Both the position numbers and the translations under genes were made by a program. Of a stretch of 32,709 nt of DNA, positions 1 to 7,315 are shown in pieces (the stretch's first letter is position 1; every line of letters starts with the position of its first letter). Origin of the DNA: Deltaproteobacteria bacterium (GTDB lineage: Bacteria > Myxococcota_A > JAADFL01); assembly GCA_013152945.1 (NCBI GenBank), contig JAADFL010000027.1, positions 1-32,709 of the forward strand, given 5' to 3'. Under the pieces are notes generated by a model. The model ran no database searches. It was not told where the DNA came from and saw nothing but the letters and a program-made list of their open reading frames with translations.

Positions 1-41
1 TTGCGAACAGCCTGAATCCGTATGGGACGAATCCCCTTCCT

Positions 42-91
42 ACTGACATATTCATTCGGCAGTACCACTGACATTTTAATTCGGCTACCAC
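42..91. repeat. Two imperfect 25-bp direct repeats upstream of the lyase gene
   Basis: Positions 42-66 and 67-91 are adjacent 25-bp units. Both begin ACTGACAT and carry ATTCGGC at the same offset; 17 of the first 19 positions agree by eye. They lie 90-140 bases before the start of the lyase gene. They could be a direct-repeat operator or a promoter-region duplication, but I see no clear -35/-10 pair. Function is inference only. Confidence 0.35.
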
Positions 92-180
92 ATTTCAACA
101 CGGAAGGATTGACCCTTGGCGAAATGGCTGGTATCGATTGGTCGAATAATCGATCTCGTTACATCGTCGGGAGGGAACAA

Positions 181-3100
181 ATGCACGTACTCAAAACAAG
201 GTCAACGGCTCTCTGCCTGGCCTCGGCCCTGTCTCTCTTATTCTTGTCGTTACCGATTCTGTCAGTGCCGGGGATTGCCCTTGCAGGACCTGCAAACATG
301 AGCTTACACGAGTATTTCGTGTATAGAGACAAGGTGCAGGATCTGGGTGGAGCAAAGCTCGAACTCGGTAAGTGGGACTACCACGACGAGAACGGCCACT
401 GGATACCGGTACCCCGCCTGCTTCGGGGAAAGATATCGGGACCGGGCGTGGTCGTGTCGGCACCGTTCAACGGGTTCAACCCGGACCCCGGCTGGACCAG
501 GATCGTTGTACACGGAACATATAACAGCCTTGAGGTACGCGGCGCAGAGGATGACGGGTCCTTGAGAGGGAAACCCGGTCCCTTTGACGCCTTTGTCGAG
601 ATGAAAGACGGCTCGATACCTCAAAACCTTGCAAACGCCCAATACCTGTCGTACAGGATCAACCTCGGACCGGGTGACCAGGTCCAGGGCATTGATCTTG
701 TAATGACCCGGGAAATCAGGGACAGGCACCCAAGACTGCTCGTGGATGACCTGGACTCTGTGAGACAGCGTTGCATGGGCGCGCTTTCGCACCAGTGTGA
801 AATGAACTCGGCCTTTGCAAACTCGAACCACCTCACGGATCCACTGTCAAACTACGACGACTCGAAGCTGGCACGCGTGGCAAAGGTCATGGCCTTCGAG
901 TACATGATGAAAGGGACCAAGGTCCATGCAGACCGGGTCCGCGCCATATTACTCGAGCTGGCGTCCAGGAGCAGGCAACATTGGAAAGACCTCCATGACT
1001 CCATCCAGGACCTCGGGCTCGGATGGATCGGCCTGTCGTGGATGCTGGCCCTGGATTGGACATGGCCGGCCCTGGAGGAAACCCCCGGCGACTTGCAAAA
1101 GATAGTGGACGGCACGGTAGTGTTCGTAGACTACCTGCTTGAAATGTACAAACACACGGACTTCAACAATCACTTCTACTTGGGCCGCTCGCCTGTGATA
1201 CTCGCGGGTCTCGTCCTGTTCGGCGAGGGTTACCGGGATGACAAGGCCGGGGAATACCTGGACAAAGGCCTGGACTTTCTCTTCAACCACGAACACCCGG
1301 CATTGAACAGCGTTGCAGGCGGGGACGGGGGCTGGCATGAGAGCCTGGGATACTTCGATGGAGAGATGGGATACCCGGTGTTCGTGGACATGGACGGGCT
1401 CCGGACCGCCTCGGGCCTGGATTTCTTCCAGGATTCGTCGTTCTTTCGAACCCTGCCTTACTGGTACTTGAGCAGCACCGTACCTTGGGACAAGACACTG
1501 GTGCACTGGGCCGATCAGGGCAAGGACAGGTGGTCCAAGGCATTGGACGGAAGCGAATCGGAGGGGAAGAACACCAGGGACTACATGACAGGGGTCGTGA
1601 AGAACTTGAGGAGACTGCATTACCCCGAGGCCGAGCTGGGCCAGTACCTTCTGGACGACATGATTGGCACGTACTACGACAGTAGCGGCTATGCAGAATC
1701 ATACTACAAGGTGGCTCACATGAACGACGTGTTGTTCTACGAGCCCGGAGCGCCTGCACGCCCCCTTGAGGACAAGCCTTCTTCCAGGTTGTTCGAGCAC
1801 CTGGGCGAGATCATAATGAGACAAGGCAACTCCCGGAGCGCTCCAATGGCCATGTTCGCCTGCGCCGACTTCAGGGGAGGCCACCAGCAATCCGACAACG
1901 GACACTTCTCGATCTGGTACAAAGGATATCTTGCAGTTGACTCGGGTTACTACGACCACTGGGGCTCGGACCACCATATGAACTATGCAAGGAGGACAAT
2001 CGCACACAACACACTAACCATTACCATGCCGGGCGAGACCTTCACCAACACGTCTTACAATGACGGGGGTCAAAATTTCACTTGTGACACATCGTACTAT
2101 AACCTTCCCATGGAAAACACGGATTGCGACGCATGCGACATGACCTTGACCACCAATCAGGATCCGTACTTCGACTTCATACACGCCGACCTCACGAAAT
2201 CGTACTCGAGCGATAAAGTAGACCTGGTTACGAGAGAATTCGTGTGGATCAGGCCCGATTCTTTCGTGGTGTTCGACAGGGTCGAATCAACCGACGCGGA
2301 CTACAAGAAAAGATTCCTGCTGCACGGCCAGGGTCAATTCAACAAGTCGGGTGATACCTACTACGTGGACGACGGCCAGGGCAGGCTGTTTGTCGAGACT
2401 CTGCTTCCAAAAGCGCCCGAGGTGGTCCAGATTGGAGGAGCCGGACACGAGTGGGAGGTGGATTCGGTCAACTACCCTCCATCAAGGGGACAGGAATTCG
2501 CAGGCACGCACAGGCTCGAGATATCACCGCCCGCGCCTTCCAGGTTCGACCTGTTCCTCCACGTGATGCAGGTCTCTGACCAATCGGCATCCAGCATGGA
2601 GCCTTCGACTTCCATGGAGGCTGGCAATGCCGTGGCCGCACTTGCAGGTGACTGGTTGGTCTGGTTTGCAAAAAAGGATCGTCTATCCTCTCTGGAATAC
2701 GAGATTGAATGGCATAAGGCGCAACACGTAATCGTGGGAGACATGGAGCCCCTGGGCGTGTACGTGGTGGAAACAGGCAAGGCCCGGCAGGTGAAAAGGG
2801 CGGACCAGAACGGGGTGCTGTATTTCCTCGACAAGGAGAACGGCAAGCACGTGGTCAGGATCGGTCCTGCCGGCGGCGAGGTGGAGATTCCGGAAACCCG
2901 GGAGGCTGATGCATGGTTGGAGCAGGAGAAAGAAGAGAATGCAGACGCCCTTAATTCAGAACAGTCGGCAGATGCTGACGCAGCCAAAATACCTGATACA
3001 GGAGGTAATACAGAAGAACCTGCCGCGATCAGTGGATTGAACGGCTCGTGCGGGTGTGCCTCTTTTGGGTCACATGGGAACGGATCGGGAATGTTTTCAC

Positions 3101-3198
3101 TGCCGTGGTTGCTCTTCTTGCTGTCACTGGTTGCCGGCAAAAACCGGTTACTTGGCCGTACTGCGCCAAAACATGGGGCCAAGCGGGGACGGAGGTGA
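181..3198 (+). CDS. Secreted heparinase II/III-like polysaccharide lyase with MYXO-CTERM-like tail
   Basis: The 1005-residue protein probably cleaves an acidic polysaccharide outside the inner membrane. I chose the ATG at 181 because GGGAGG sits just before it and a signal peptide follows at once (basic start, hydrophobic run, cut near ALA-GP). The open frame reaches back to 22 but that extension has no leader character. Residues about 190-520 are helix rich with many Trp and aromatic residues, as in an alpha/alpha-toroid lyase domain. Residues about 540-900 match the heparinase II/III-like beta domain, with GHQQSDNGHFS, a following AVDSGYYD and the family's Arg-x(3)-HNT element (RRTIAHNTL). 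The C-terminus has SCGC, then a hydrophobic stretch (PWLLFLLSLV) and a basic end, like a MYXO-CTERM anchor/sorting signal. Its last residues are encoded by a 34-bp tandem repeat. The exact substrate cannot be told. Confidence 0.85.
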   Translation: MHVLKTRSTALCLASALSLLFLSLPILSVPGIALAGPANMSLHEYFVYRDKVQDLGGAKLELGKWDYHDENGHWIPVPRLLRGKISGPGVVVSAPFNGFNPDPGWTRIVVHGTYNSLEVRGAEDDGSLRGKPGPFDAFVEMKDGSIPQNLANAQYLSYRINLGPGDQVQGIDLVMTREIRDRHPRLLVDDLDSVRQRCMGALSHQCEMNSAFANSNHLTDPLSNYDDSKLARVAKVMAFEYMMKGTKVHADRVRAILLELASRSRQHWKDLHDSIQDLGLGWIGLSWMLALDWTWPALEETPGDLQKIVDGTVVFVDYLLEMYKHTDFNNHFYLGRSPVILAGLVLFGEGYRDDKAGEYLDKGLDFLFNHEHPALNSVAGGDGGWHESLGYFDGEMGYPVFVDMDGLRTASGLDFFQDSSFFRTLPYWYLSSTVPWDKTLVHWADQGKDRWSKALDGSESEGKNTRDYMTGVVKNLRRLHYPEAELGQYLLDDMIGTYYDSSGYAESYYKVAHMNDVLFYEPGAPARPLEDKPSSRLFEHLGEIIMRQGNSRSAPMAMFACADFRGGHQQSDNGHFSIWYKGYLAVDSGYYDHWGSDHHMNYARRTIAHNTLTITMPGETFTNTSYNDGGQNFTCDTSYYNLPMENTDCDACDMTLTTNQDPYFDFIHADLTKSYSSDKVDLVTREFVWIRPDSFVVFDRVESTDADYKKRFLLHGQGQFNKSGDTYYVDDGQGRLFVETLLPKAPEVVQIGGAGHEWEVDSVNYPPSRGQEFAGTHRLEISPPAPSRFDLFLHVMQVSDQSASSMEPSTSMEAGNAVAALAGDWLVWFAKKDRLSSLEYEIEWHKAQHVIVGDMEPLGVYVVETGKARQVKRADQNGVLYFLDKENGKHVVRIGPAGGEVEIPETREADAWLEQEKEENADALNSEQSADADAAKIPDTGGNTEEPAAISGLNGSCGCASFGSHGNGSGMFSLPWLLFLLSLVAGKNRLLGRTAPKHGAKRGRR

Positions 3199-3242
3199 CT
3201 TTCATCTTGGGGCCAAGCGGGGACGGAGGTGACTTTCATCTT
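3175..3242. repeat. 34-bp perfect tandem repeat (2 copies) spanning the lyase stop codon
   Basis: Positions 3175-3208 and 3209-3242 are identical 34-bp units starting GGGGCCAAGCGGGGACGGAG and ending in TTTCATCTT. The first copy encodes the last residues of the lyase (GAKRGRR) and its TGA stop. The motif GGGACGGAGGTGAC resembles short dispersed (REP-like) sequences I recall near IS200-type transposases in deltaproteobacteria, but that link is from memory and no such transposase is in the window. Confidence 0.75.
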
Positions 3243-3414
3243 GATATCATTGCTGTTTTTCAAAGCAAGGTATTGATTTCTGGTCTTTTTTTTTTCGCAA
3301 TCGGATTACCGGAAGTAACTTCGTTGTCGCGCCTTGCCGGTTACTCCGAGCACTCGCCCATACGTTCCAAATACTGGGAAAAATTACCGGCAACGACTTA
3401 AAAAGTGAGCGCCG

Positions 3415-4272
3415 CTACTTCTTCTTGCTTCGCCGCCATACCTCGAAGGCATTTTCGAACATGTCGTTCTTTGTCATGTGAACCTGTATCACGTACTCAT
3501 CGTTTACCCACTGCTGCCCTCTTATCACGAAATTTTCGACCTTGTAATCATCATCCGGCTTCTGCGGCACCTGGGCCAGGGCATATGCAACCCTTGTCAT
3601 TTCCTTGACGATTGAATCATGCGCCCTTTTTTGCAGCACCGGACCATATACATCCTCTTTCTTGCCTTTCCACTCTTTTGGATTGAAAGGTGCTGAACCT
3701 TCGCAAACAAAAATCTGTGTTTCCGGGATCCAGTATACCTTGGATCCTGTTTTCTTCAGATGCTCGATCGTCTTTTGAAATCTGGGCATGAGCTCTTTTT
3801 TAACGTATCTCTTGAAGAGGATGTTGTCCTTGTGGCCCTGGATCTCTTCCTCCATGGCCTTTCCCGGCTTGGCTTCGAGAGCCTTGTCATATTCGGCCAA
3901 AGCCTTGTCTCCGGCCCCCTTCAACTGGAAATCATCGCCTCGGTCCATGTGCACCTTGGCGATCGCCTTGCGTGCAGCTTCCTGGGTCTTCCTGTCCTTG
4001 TCGTTCTTTGCAGGCGCCTCAATCACCTTTTGATACCAATCCAGGGCGGTATCTTCCATATCCTGCACGTCGTACATCTTGGCCATACCGGACAGGGCGG
4101 GAATATACGTAGGATTCTTTTCCAGGGCCTTTCTATACGATTTCTCGGCCTGGGCGAAATTACCGGAAATAGTATAGGTATCACCTTGCTCGGTTGCCCT
4201 TTCCGGTGACGTACACCCTGCCAGGACCAGTGTCAGCACAACGGAAAAACAGAAAAAACTCTTATCCTTCAT
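3415..4272 (-). CDS. TPR-containing lipoprotein
   Basis: This 285-residue protein has a lipoprotein signal peptide with lipobox LAGC (Cys20), so it should be lipid-anchored in the periplasm or outer membrane. Residues about 28-70 and 105-140 carry TPR-like helices (Ala/Tyr/Pro spacing such as AEKSYRKALEKNPTY and ALAEYDKALEAKP). The C-terminal half (about 150-285) is a mixed domain I do not recognise, with Trp, Tyr and Lys-rich segments. A strong GGGAGG ribosome site stands before the ATG. It follows the HAD gene on the same strand after about 100 bases, so it may have its own promoter. TPR lipoproteins often scaffold envelope complexes; a specific role is not visible. Confidence 0.8.
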   Translation of the reverse strand: MKDKSFFCFSVVLTLVLAGCTSPERATEQGDTYTISGNFAQAEKSYRKALEKNPTYIPALSGMAKMYDVQDMEDTALDWYQKVIEAPAKNDKDRKTQEAARKAIAKVHMDRGDDFQLKGAGDKALAEYDKALEAKPGKAMEEEIQGHKDNILFKRYVKKELMPRFQKTIEHLKKTGSKVYWIPETQIFVCEGSAPFNPKEWKGKKEDVYGPVLQKRAHDSIVKEMTRVAYALAQVPQKPDDDYKVENFVIRGQQWVNDEYVIQVHMTKNDMFENAFEVWRRSKKK

Positions 4273-4321
4273 TTTCTTCCCTCCCGTGTTCGGAAAAAAA
4301 TAAGTTTGCTTTTAAATATCC

Positions 4322-4357
4322 AAGACCGTGCATCTCCAAAAGACCGTGCATCTCCAA
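4322..4357. repeat. 18-bp perfect tandem repeat (2 copies)
   Basis: AAGACCGTGCATCTCCAA is repeated head to tail at 4322-4339 and 4340-4357. It sits in the gap between the HAD gene stop (4371) and the lipoprotein start (4272). It could be replication slippage or a regulatory duplication; no hairpin is obvious. Confidence 0.6.
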
Positions 4358-4370
4358 AGAGTTCTCCAAT

Positions 4371-5060
4371 TCACCGGCCAATCAACGACTCGACAAGCCC
4401 GGGCTCTGACAGGTCCCTTACAGCATAATCCGCTCCATGCGCCAGAAGCTCGTCCTTTGTATAGTACCCGGTGCCTACTCCGAGCGCCATCACACCGGTA
4501 TCCCTCGCAGCATTAATATCCAACGGAGTATCCCCGGCAATCCATATGTTCTCCGCCGGCGCAGACGAGCCAATAATGCGCCGGGCCTCCTCAACCGCCG
4601 CCTTTGCAACCTGGGCCCTGCTTGGGCCATGTTCTCCGAAACCTCCAAAAGAAAAATAACCTGCTATCCCACCCCGTTCAAGTTTAAGCCTCGCCCCTTG
4701 CTCAAGATTGCCTGTACACAATCCCAAAACAACTCCATGTTTCTTCAACTCATCCAGTATACCGGGAACACCGGGACACAGTTCAAAGTCTACCGCTTCG
4801 GCAAGGGTCTTCTCAAGATGAAAAAGGTATCGCCTCTTAAGCAACAACCCGAAATCTTCCAGACCGTCCGGGCCGAGTCCGAGATTAAATGCTATCTCCT
4901 TGAATATCAGGGGATCCGTCTTTCCGGCAAAACTAATTCCTTCTAGAGCAGCAGGATCATGATGGAATTCATCCAAGGCCCGGCTCAGTGCCTTGAGCCC
5001 TGCCCCGCCGGTGGCAAGCAAGGTCAGATCTACATCGAACAACAGGACGCTCAAGGCCAA
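4371..5060 (-). CDS. HAD-superfamily hydrolase, phosphoglycolate-phosphatase-like
   Basis: This 229-residue protein is a probable small-molecule phosphatase. HAD motif I is DVDLTL near the N-terminus (DxDxT, with Leu where Gly is common), motif II is LCTGN and motif IV is GDTPLDI. Between them is a helical cap domain of subclass IA size. The start is a TTG at 5060 with GAGG about nine bases upstream, 12 nt after the chorismate mutase stop, so it is very likely co-transcribed with that gene and the AroA-like gene. The context hints at a phosphorylated intermediate in an aromatic-type pathway, but the family is promiscuous and the substrate is unknown. Confidence 0.85.
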   Translation of the reverse strand: MALSVLLFDVDLTLLATGGAGLKALSRALDEFHHDPAALEGISFAGKTDPLIFKEIAFNLGLGPDGLEDFGLLLKRRYLFHLEKTLAEAVDFELCPGVPGILDELKKHGVVLGLCTGNLEQGARLKLERGGIAGYFSFGGFGEHGPSRAQVAKAAVEEARRIIGSSAPAENIWIAGDTPLDINAARDTGVMALGVGTGYYTKDELLAHGADYAVRDLSEPGLVESLIGR

Positions 5061-5072
5061 GACAGGCAGCCT

Positions 5073-5366
5073 CTAACTCTTGTCTTTCGAAGAAACCACC
5101 ATTTTCTCCTGTATCTGCAAAGATTCCGCGAGAATCAACGCGAATATCCTCTCTACGAGTTGGGGAGACAATCTCAATGCCCTGGCCTTCTTTTCCGCAT
5201 CAGCCATGACCTTTGCCTGTCTCCTGGGATGTGCGATCGGCAAGCCACGGGCTTGCTTGCGCCTGCCGATGCTATGGACCAGTTCCATCCGCCTGGCTAT
5301 GAGTTCCACGATCTGCTTGTCTATCGAATCTATTTCACGTCTCAGTTCGGGAAGGGTACGTTCCAT
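5073..5366 (-). CDS. Chorismate mutase, AroQ class (stand-alone)
   Basis: The 97-residue protein matches the all-helical AroQ-type chorismate mutase domain, which turns chorismate into prephenate. Visible hallmarks are LRREIDSIDKQIVELIARR at the N-terminus (family pattern LR..ID.ID..l..Ll..R), the following RMELVHSIGRRK, and the closing helix with Q-rich ESLQIQEKM. Its ATG lies 3 nt after the AroA-like stop, with GAGGG seven bases upstream, which indicates an operon. Being single-domain it should be cytosolic; no regulatory ACT domain or fused dehydratase is present. Confidence 0.88.
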   Translation of the reverse strand: MERTLPELRREIDSIDKQIVELIARRMELVHSIGRRKQARGLPIAHPRRQAKVMADAEKKARALRLSPQLVERIFALILAESLQIQEKMVVSSKDKS

Positions 5367-5369
5367 ATT

Positions 5370-6704
5370 TCAACCCTCTTGTCCCCTCCCCAATTTCTTG
5401 AGGCTTTCAAGAAACCCGGGAAAGACTCTGCTCACACATTCCGGTTCATGTATTTTTATCCCCCTGGCTCCCAGCCCGGCAAGCGCAAATGCCATGGCAA
5501 CCCTGAAATCGCCCCGTGGATCCACTGATCCTCCGTGTGGTATACCGCCTTGTACAACCAATACATCACCTTCTCTCTCCGCCCTGATACCCATTGAACG
5601 AAGCCCTTCCACAACAGAAGCCAGCCTTTCCCACTCCCTGTGAGCAAGATGCCCTACACTCAAAAACCTGCTCTTTCCCTTTGCAAAGGAAGCAACCACA
5701 GCCAAAGGCAGAGCCAATTCCCCGGCATCCCTAACATCGACTTCTATGGCCTTCAGTTCACCGCCCTCGACTATGGCACCGTCATCCTGGGGCCAAACCG
5801 CACAGCCCATGCGGCTTAAAAAAGCAGGAAAGAGCTTTTCACCTTGTCTGGAATCAGGGCTCAGGCCCCGCACCCTGACCCGGCCTTCTGTAATAGCCGC
5901 TGCGGCATAGAAGTAAGCTGCAATACCGTGATCTCCCTCGACTCGAAAATGCCCAGGCATATATCGTTGGCCACTTCTGACCCTGAACTCGGAATAGCCG
6001 TTTCTTTCAACTTCGACCCCGAAGGCGCGCATAACCTCGAGAGTCACATCCAGGTATGGTGCCCCCCGCAATCCATGATGGCTGGCAATACTGACGTCAT
6101 TCGAGGCGTAAGGGGCAACTATCAACATCGAGCTCAAAAACTCCGTATGTATTTCGGCCTCCACCATTACCCTTCCCCCCTTGAGGCCCCCGCCCTTCAC
6201 TTCGATTGGCAGTAAACCTCTTTCTCCCGTGCTCCTTGCCCGGCCTCCAAGACCCTTTATCGCAGCTAGCAATGGACCGAACGGACGTTGCCTAAGCCTT
6301 GGCGGTCCATCCACCATCACTGCCTCACCCTTGGGACAAAGGGTAAGTACAGACGTGAGCATCCTTGCGTTCAGTCCCGACCGTCCGGCGAAAAGAGAGT
6401 TACAGGAAGGCCTTGGTCTGCCGCCGAACCCGCTCACCAGCAAATCATCTCCTTGCCTCTGGAAATCAGCGCCGAGACATTCCAAGGCATCCATGGCATA
6501 TTCCTGGTCGGATGCAAGCAGGGGGTTGGAGATTACACTATCGCCCTCGGCCAGTGCCGCAATGAAAAGCGCGCGTTGTGTTACTGCCTTCGACGGCGGC
6601 GCCTCAACCTCGGCGTCAAGCGGGCCGGCAGGAGGTGTTATTTTGGTTTCCACTCGATGCAACCCAGCCCTTGTCCTCCGTTTTCGGAAGATGTTTACTA
6701 CCAT
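5370..6704 (-). CDS. aroA: EPSP-synthase-family (AroA-like) protein with altered active site
   Basis: The fold is clearly that of 3-phosphoshikimate 1-carboxyvinyltransferase: PSKAVTQRAL near the start (Lys39, Arg44), RLRQRPF at 136-142, GDHGIAAYF near 258, and a C-terminal AMAFALAGLG. About 444 residues is normal length. Several positions that bind shikimate-3-phosphate or PEP in the E. coli enzyme differ when aligned by eye: Ser-Ser-Gln becomes His-Thr-Glu (186-188), NAGT becomes RSGL, KE(T/S)DR becomes REWER (356-360), DHR becomes DFR (399-401), and the late Lys becomes Arg. The start is uncertain: ATG 6704 lies 34 nt after the J-protein stop, while TTG 6662 or GTG 6653 would also work. 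It may be a neofunctionalised enolpyruvyl-transferase-fold protein instead of the housekeeping enzyme. Confidence 0.75.
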   Translation of the reverse strand: MVVNIFRKRRTRAGLHRVETKITPPAGPLDAEVEAPPSKAVTQRALFIAALAEGDSVISNPLLASDQEYAMDALECLGADFQRQGDDLLVSGFGGRPRPSCNSLFAGRSGLNARMLTSVLTLCPKGEAVMVDGPPRLRQRPFGPLLAAIKGLGGRARSTGERGLLPIEVKGGGLKGGRVMVEAEIHTEFLSSMLIVAPYASNDVSIASHHGLRGAPYLDVTLEVMRAFGVEVERNGYSEFRVRSGQRYMPGHFRVEGDHGIAAYFYAAAAITEGRVRVRGLSPDSRQGEKLFPAFLSRMGCAVWPQDDGAIVEGGELKAIEVDVRDAGELALPLAVVASFAKGKSRFLSVGHLAHREWERLASVVEGLRSMGIRAEREGDVLVVQGGIPHGGSVDPRGDFRVAMAFALAGLGARGIKIHEPECVSRVFPGFLESLKKLGRGQEG

Positions 6705-6738
6705 AATCACATCTTGGGGATCAATGGTTGAATGACGA

Positions 6739-7275
6739 TCATTTGATCTTAAAACGATCCATCCCGATAGCCTTGTTTGCTTCATCTGCGGCACGTTTGA
6801 ACTTGGGATTGCCGGGCTCATACATCAGGGCGGTTCTGAAGGATTTCTCGGCCAATTGATATTTCTTCATTTTCATCCATCGCATCCCCTCCATGTACGC
6901 CTTTCTTCCCTGGGGAGTCTTGCCGACTTGTTCGACCTGCGCCTTTTTCTTTTCCTTTTCCGTTTCCTCTGTATAACGGACTTTCTTACCGCCACTCTCC
7001 TTCAATGCCCTGTCATATTGCCTTCGTTTCCTGCTGTCGCGCAGTATTACGTACGCCTCGGTAATCCTCTTGGATATCTTGAATATCGCATCCTTCAAGG
7101 GACCGTCAGCCAGGTGATAGACCGTGTCGGGATGAAATTTCCGGGATTCGCTGTGAAAAGCCTCCTTTACTTCCTTTACTCCTGCATCGGGTGATATCTT
7201 CAGTACCTGGTAGTAGTTCAACTGTTCCAAAACTTGTGACAGGATTATTATTTCTTGTTCGTTCAACTCCTGCAT
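6739..7275 (-). CDS. J-domain (DnaJ-like) co-chaperone with C-terminal TPR-like helices
   Basis: This 178-residue protein holds a J domain at about residues 18-88 (LNYYQVLKI, then the HPD tripeptide in SRKFHPDTV, then RKRRQYDRAL). The HPD motif stimulates Hsp70 ATPase. A charged linker follows, then a TPR-like hairpin (about 125-170, with YQLAEKSFRTALMYEPGNP). There is no zinc-finger or glycine-rich region, so it is not canonical DnaJ. It starts 40 nt after the lidless Hsp70 gene on the same strand and is most likely that protein's dedicated partner. Confidence 0.88.
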   Translation of the reverse strand: MQELNEQEIIILSQVLEQLNYYQVLKISPDAGVKEVKEAFHSESRKFHPDTVYHLADGPLKDAIFKISKRITEAYVILRDSRKRRQYDRALKESGGKKVRYTEETEKEKKKAQVEQVGKTPQGRKAYMEGMRWMKMKKYQLAEKSFRTALMYEPGNPKFKRAADEANKAIGMDRFKIK

Positions 7276-7315
7276 CTGTCAAAGTCTCCCATCATCCAAA
7301 ATCAATTGAGTCCAT

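Noticed and set aside
22-180. N-terminal extension of the lyase from ATG 22
   Set aside because: No ribosome site and no leader character; the signal peptide begins at 181 behind GGGAGG.
3175-3242. CRISPR array
   Set aside because: Only two adjacent copies without spacers, partly inside a gene, and no cas genes in the window.
3048-3401. 117-residue ORF on the plus strand
   Set aside because: It overlaps the end of the lyase gene and the 34-bp repeat, and has no ribosome site.
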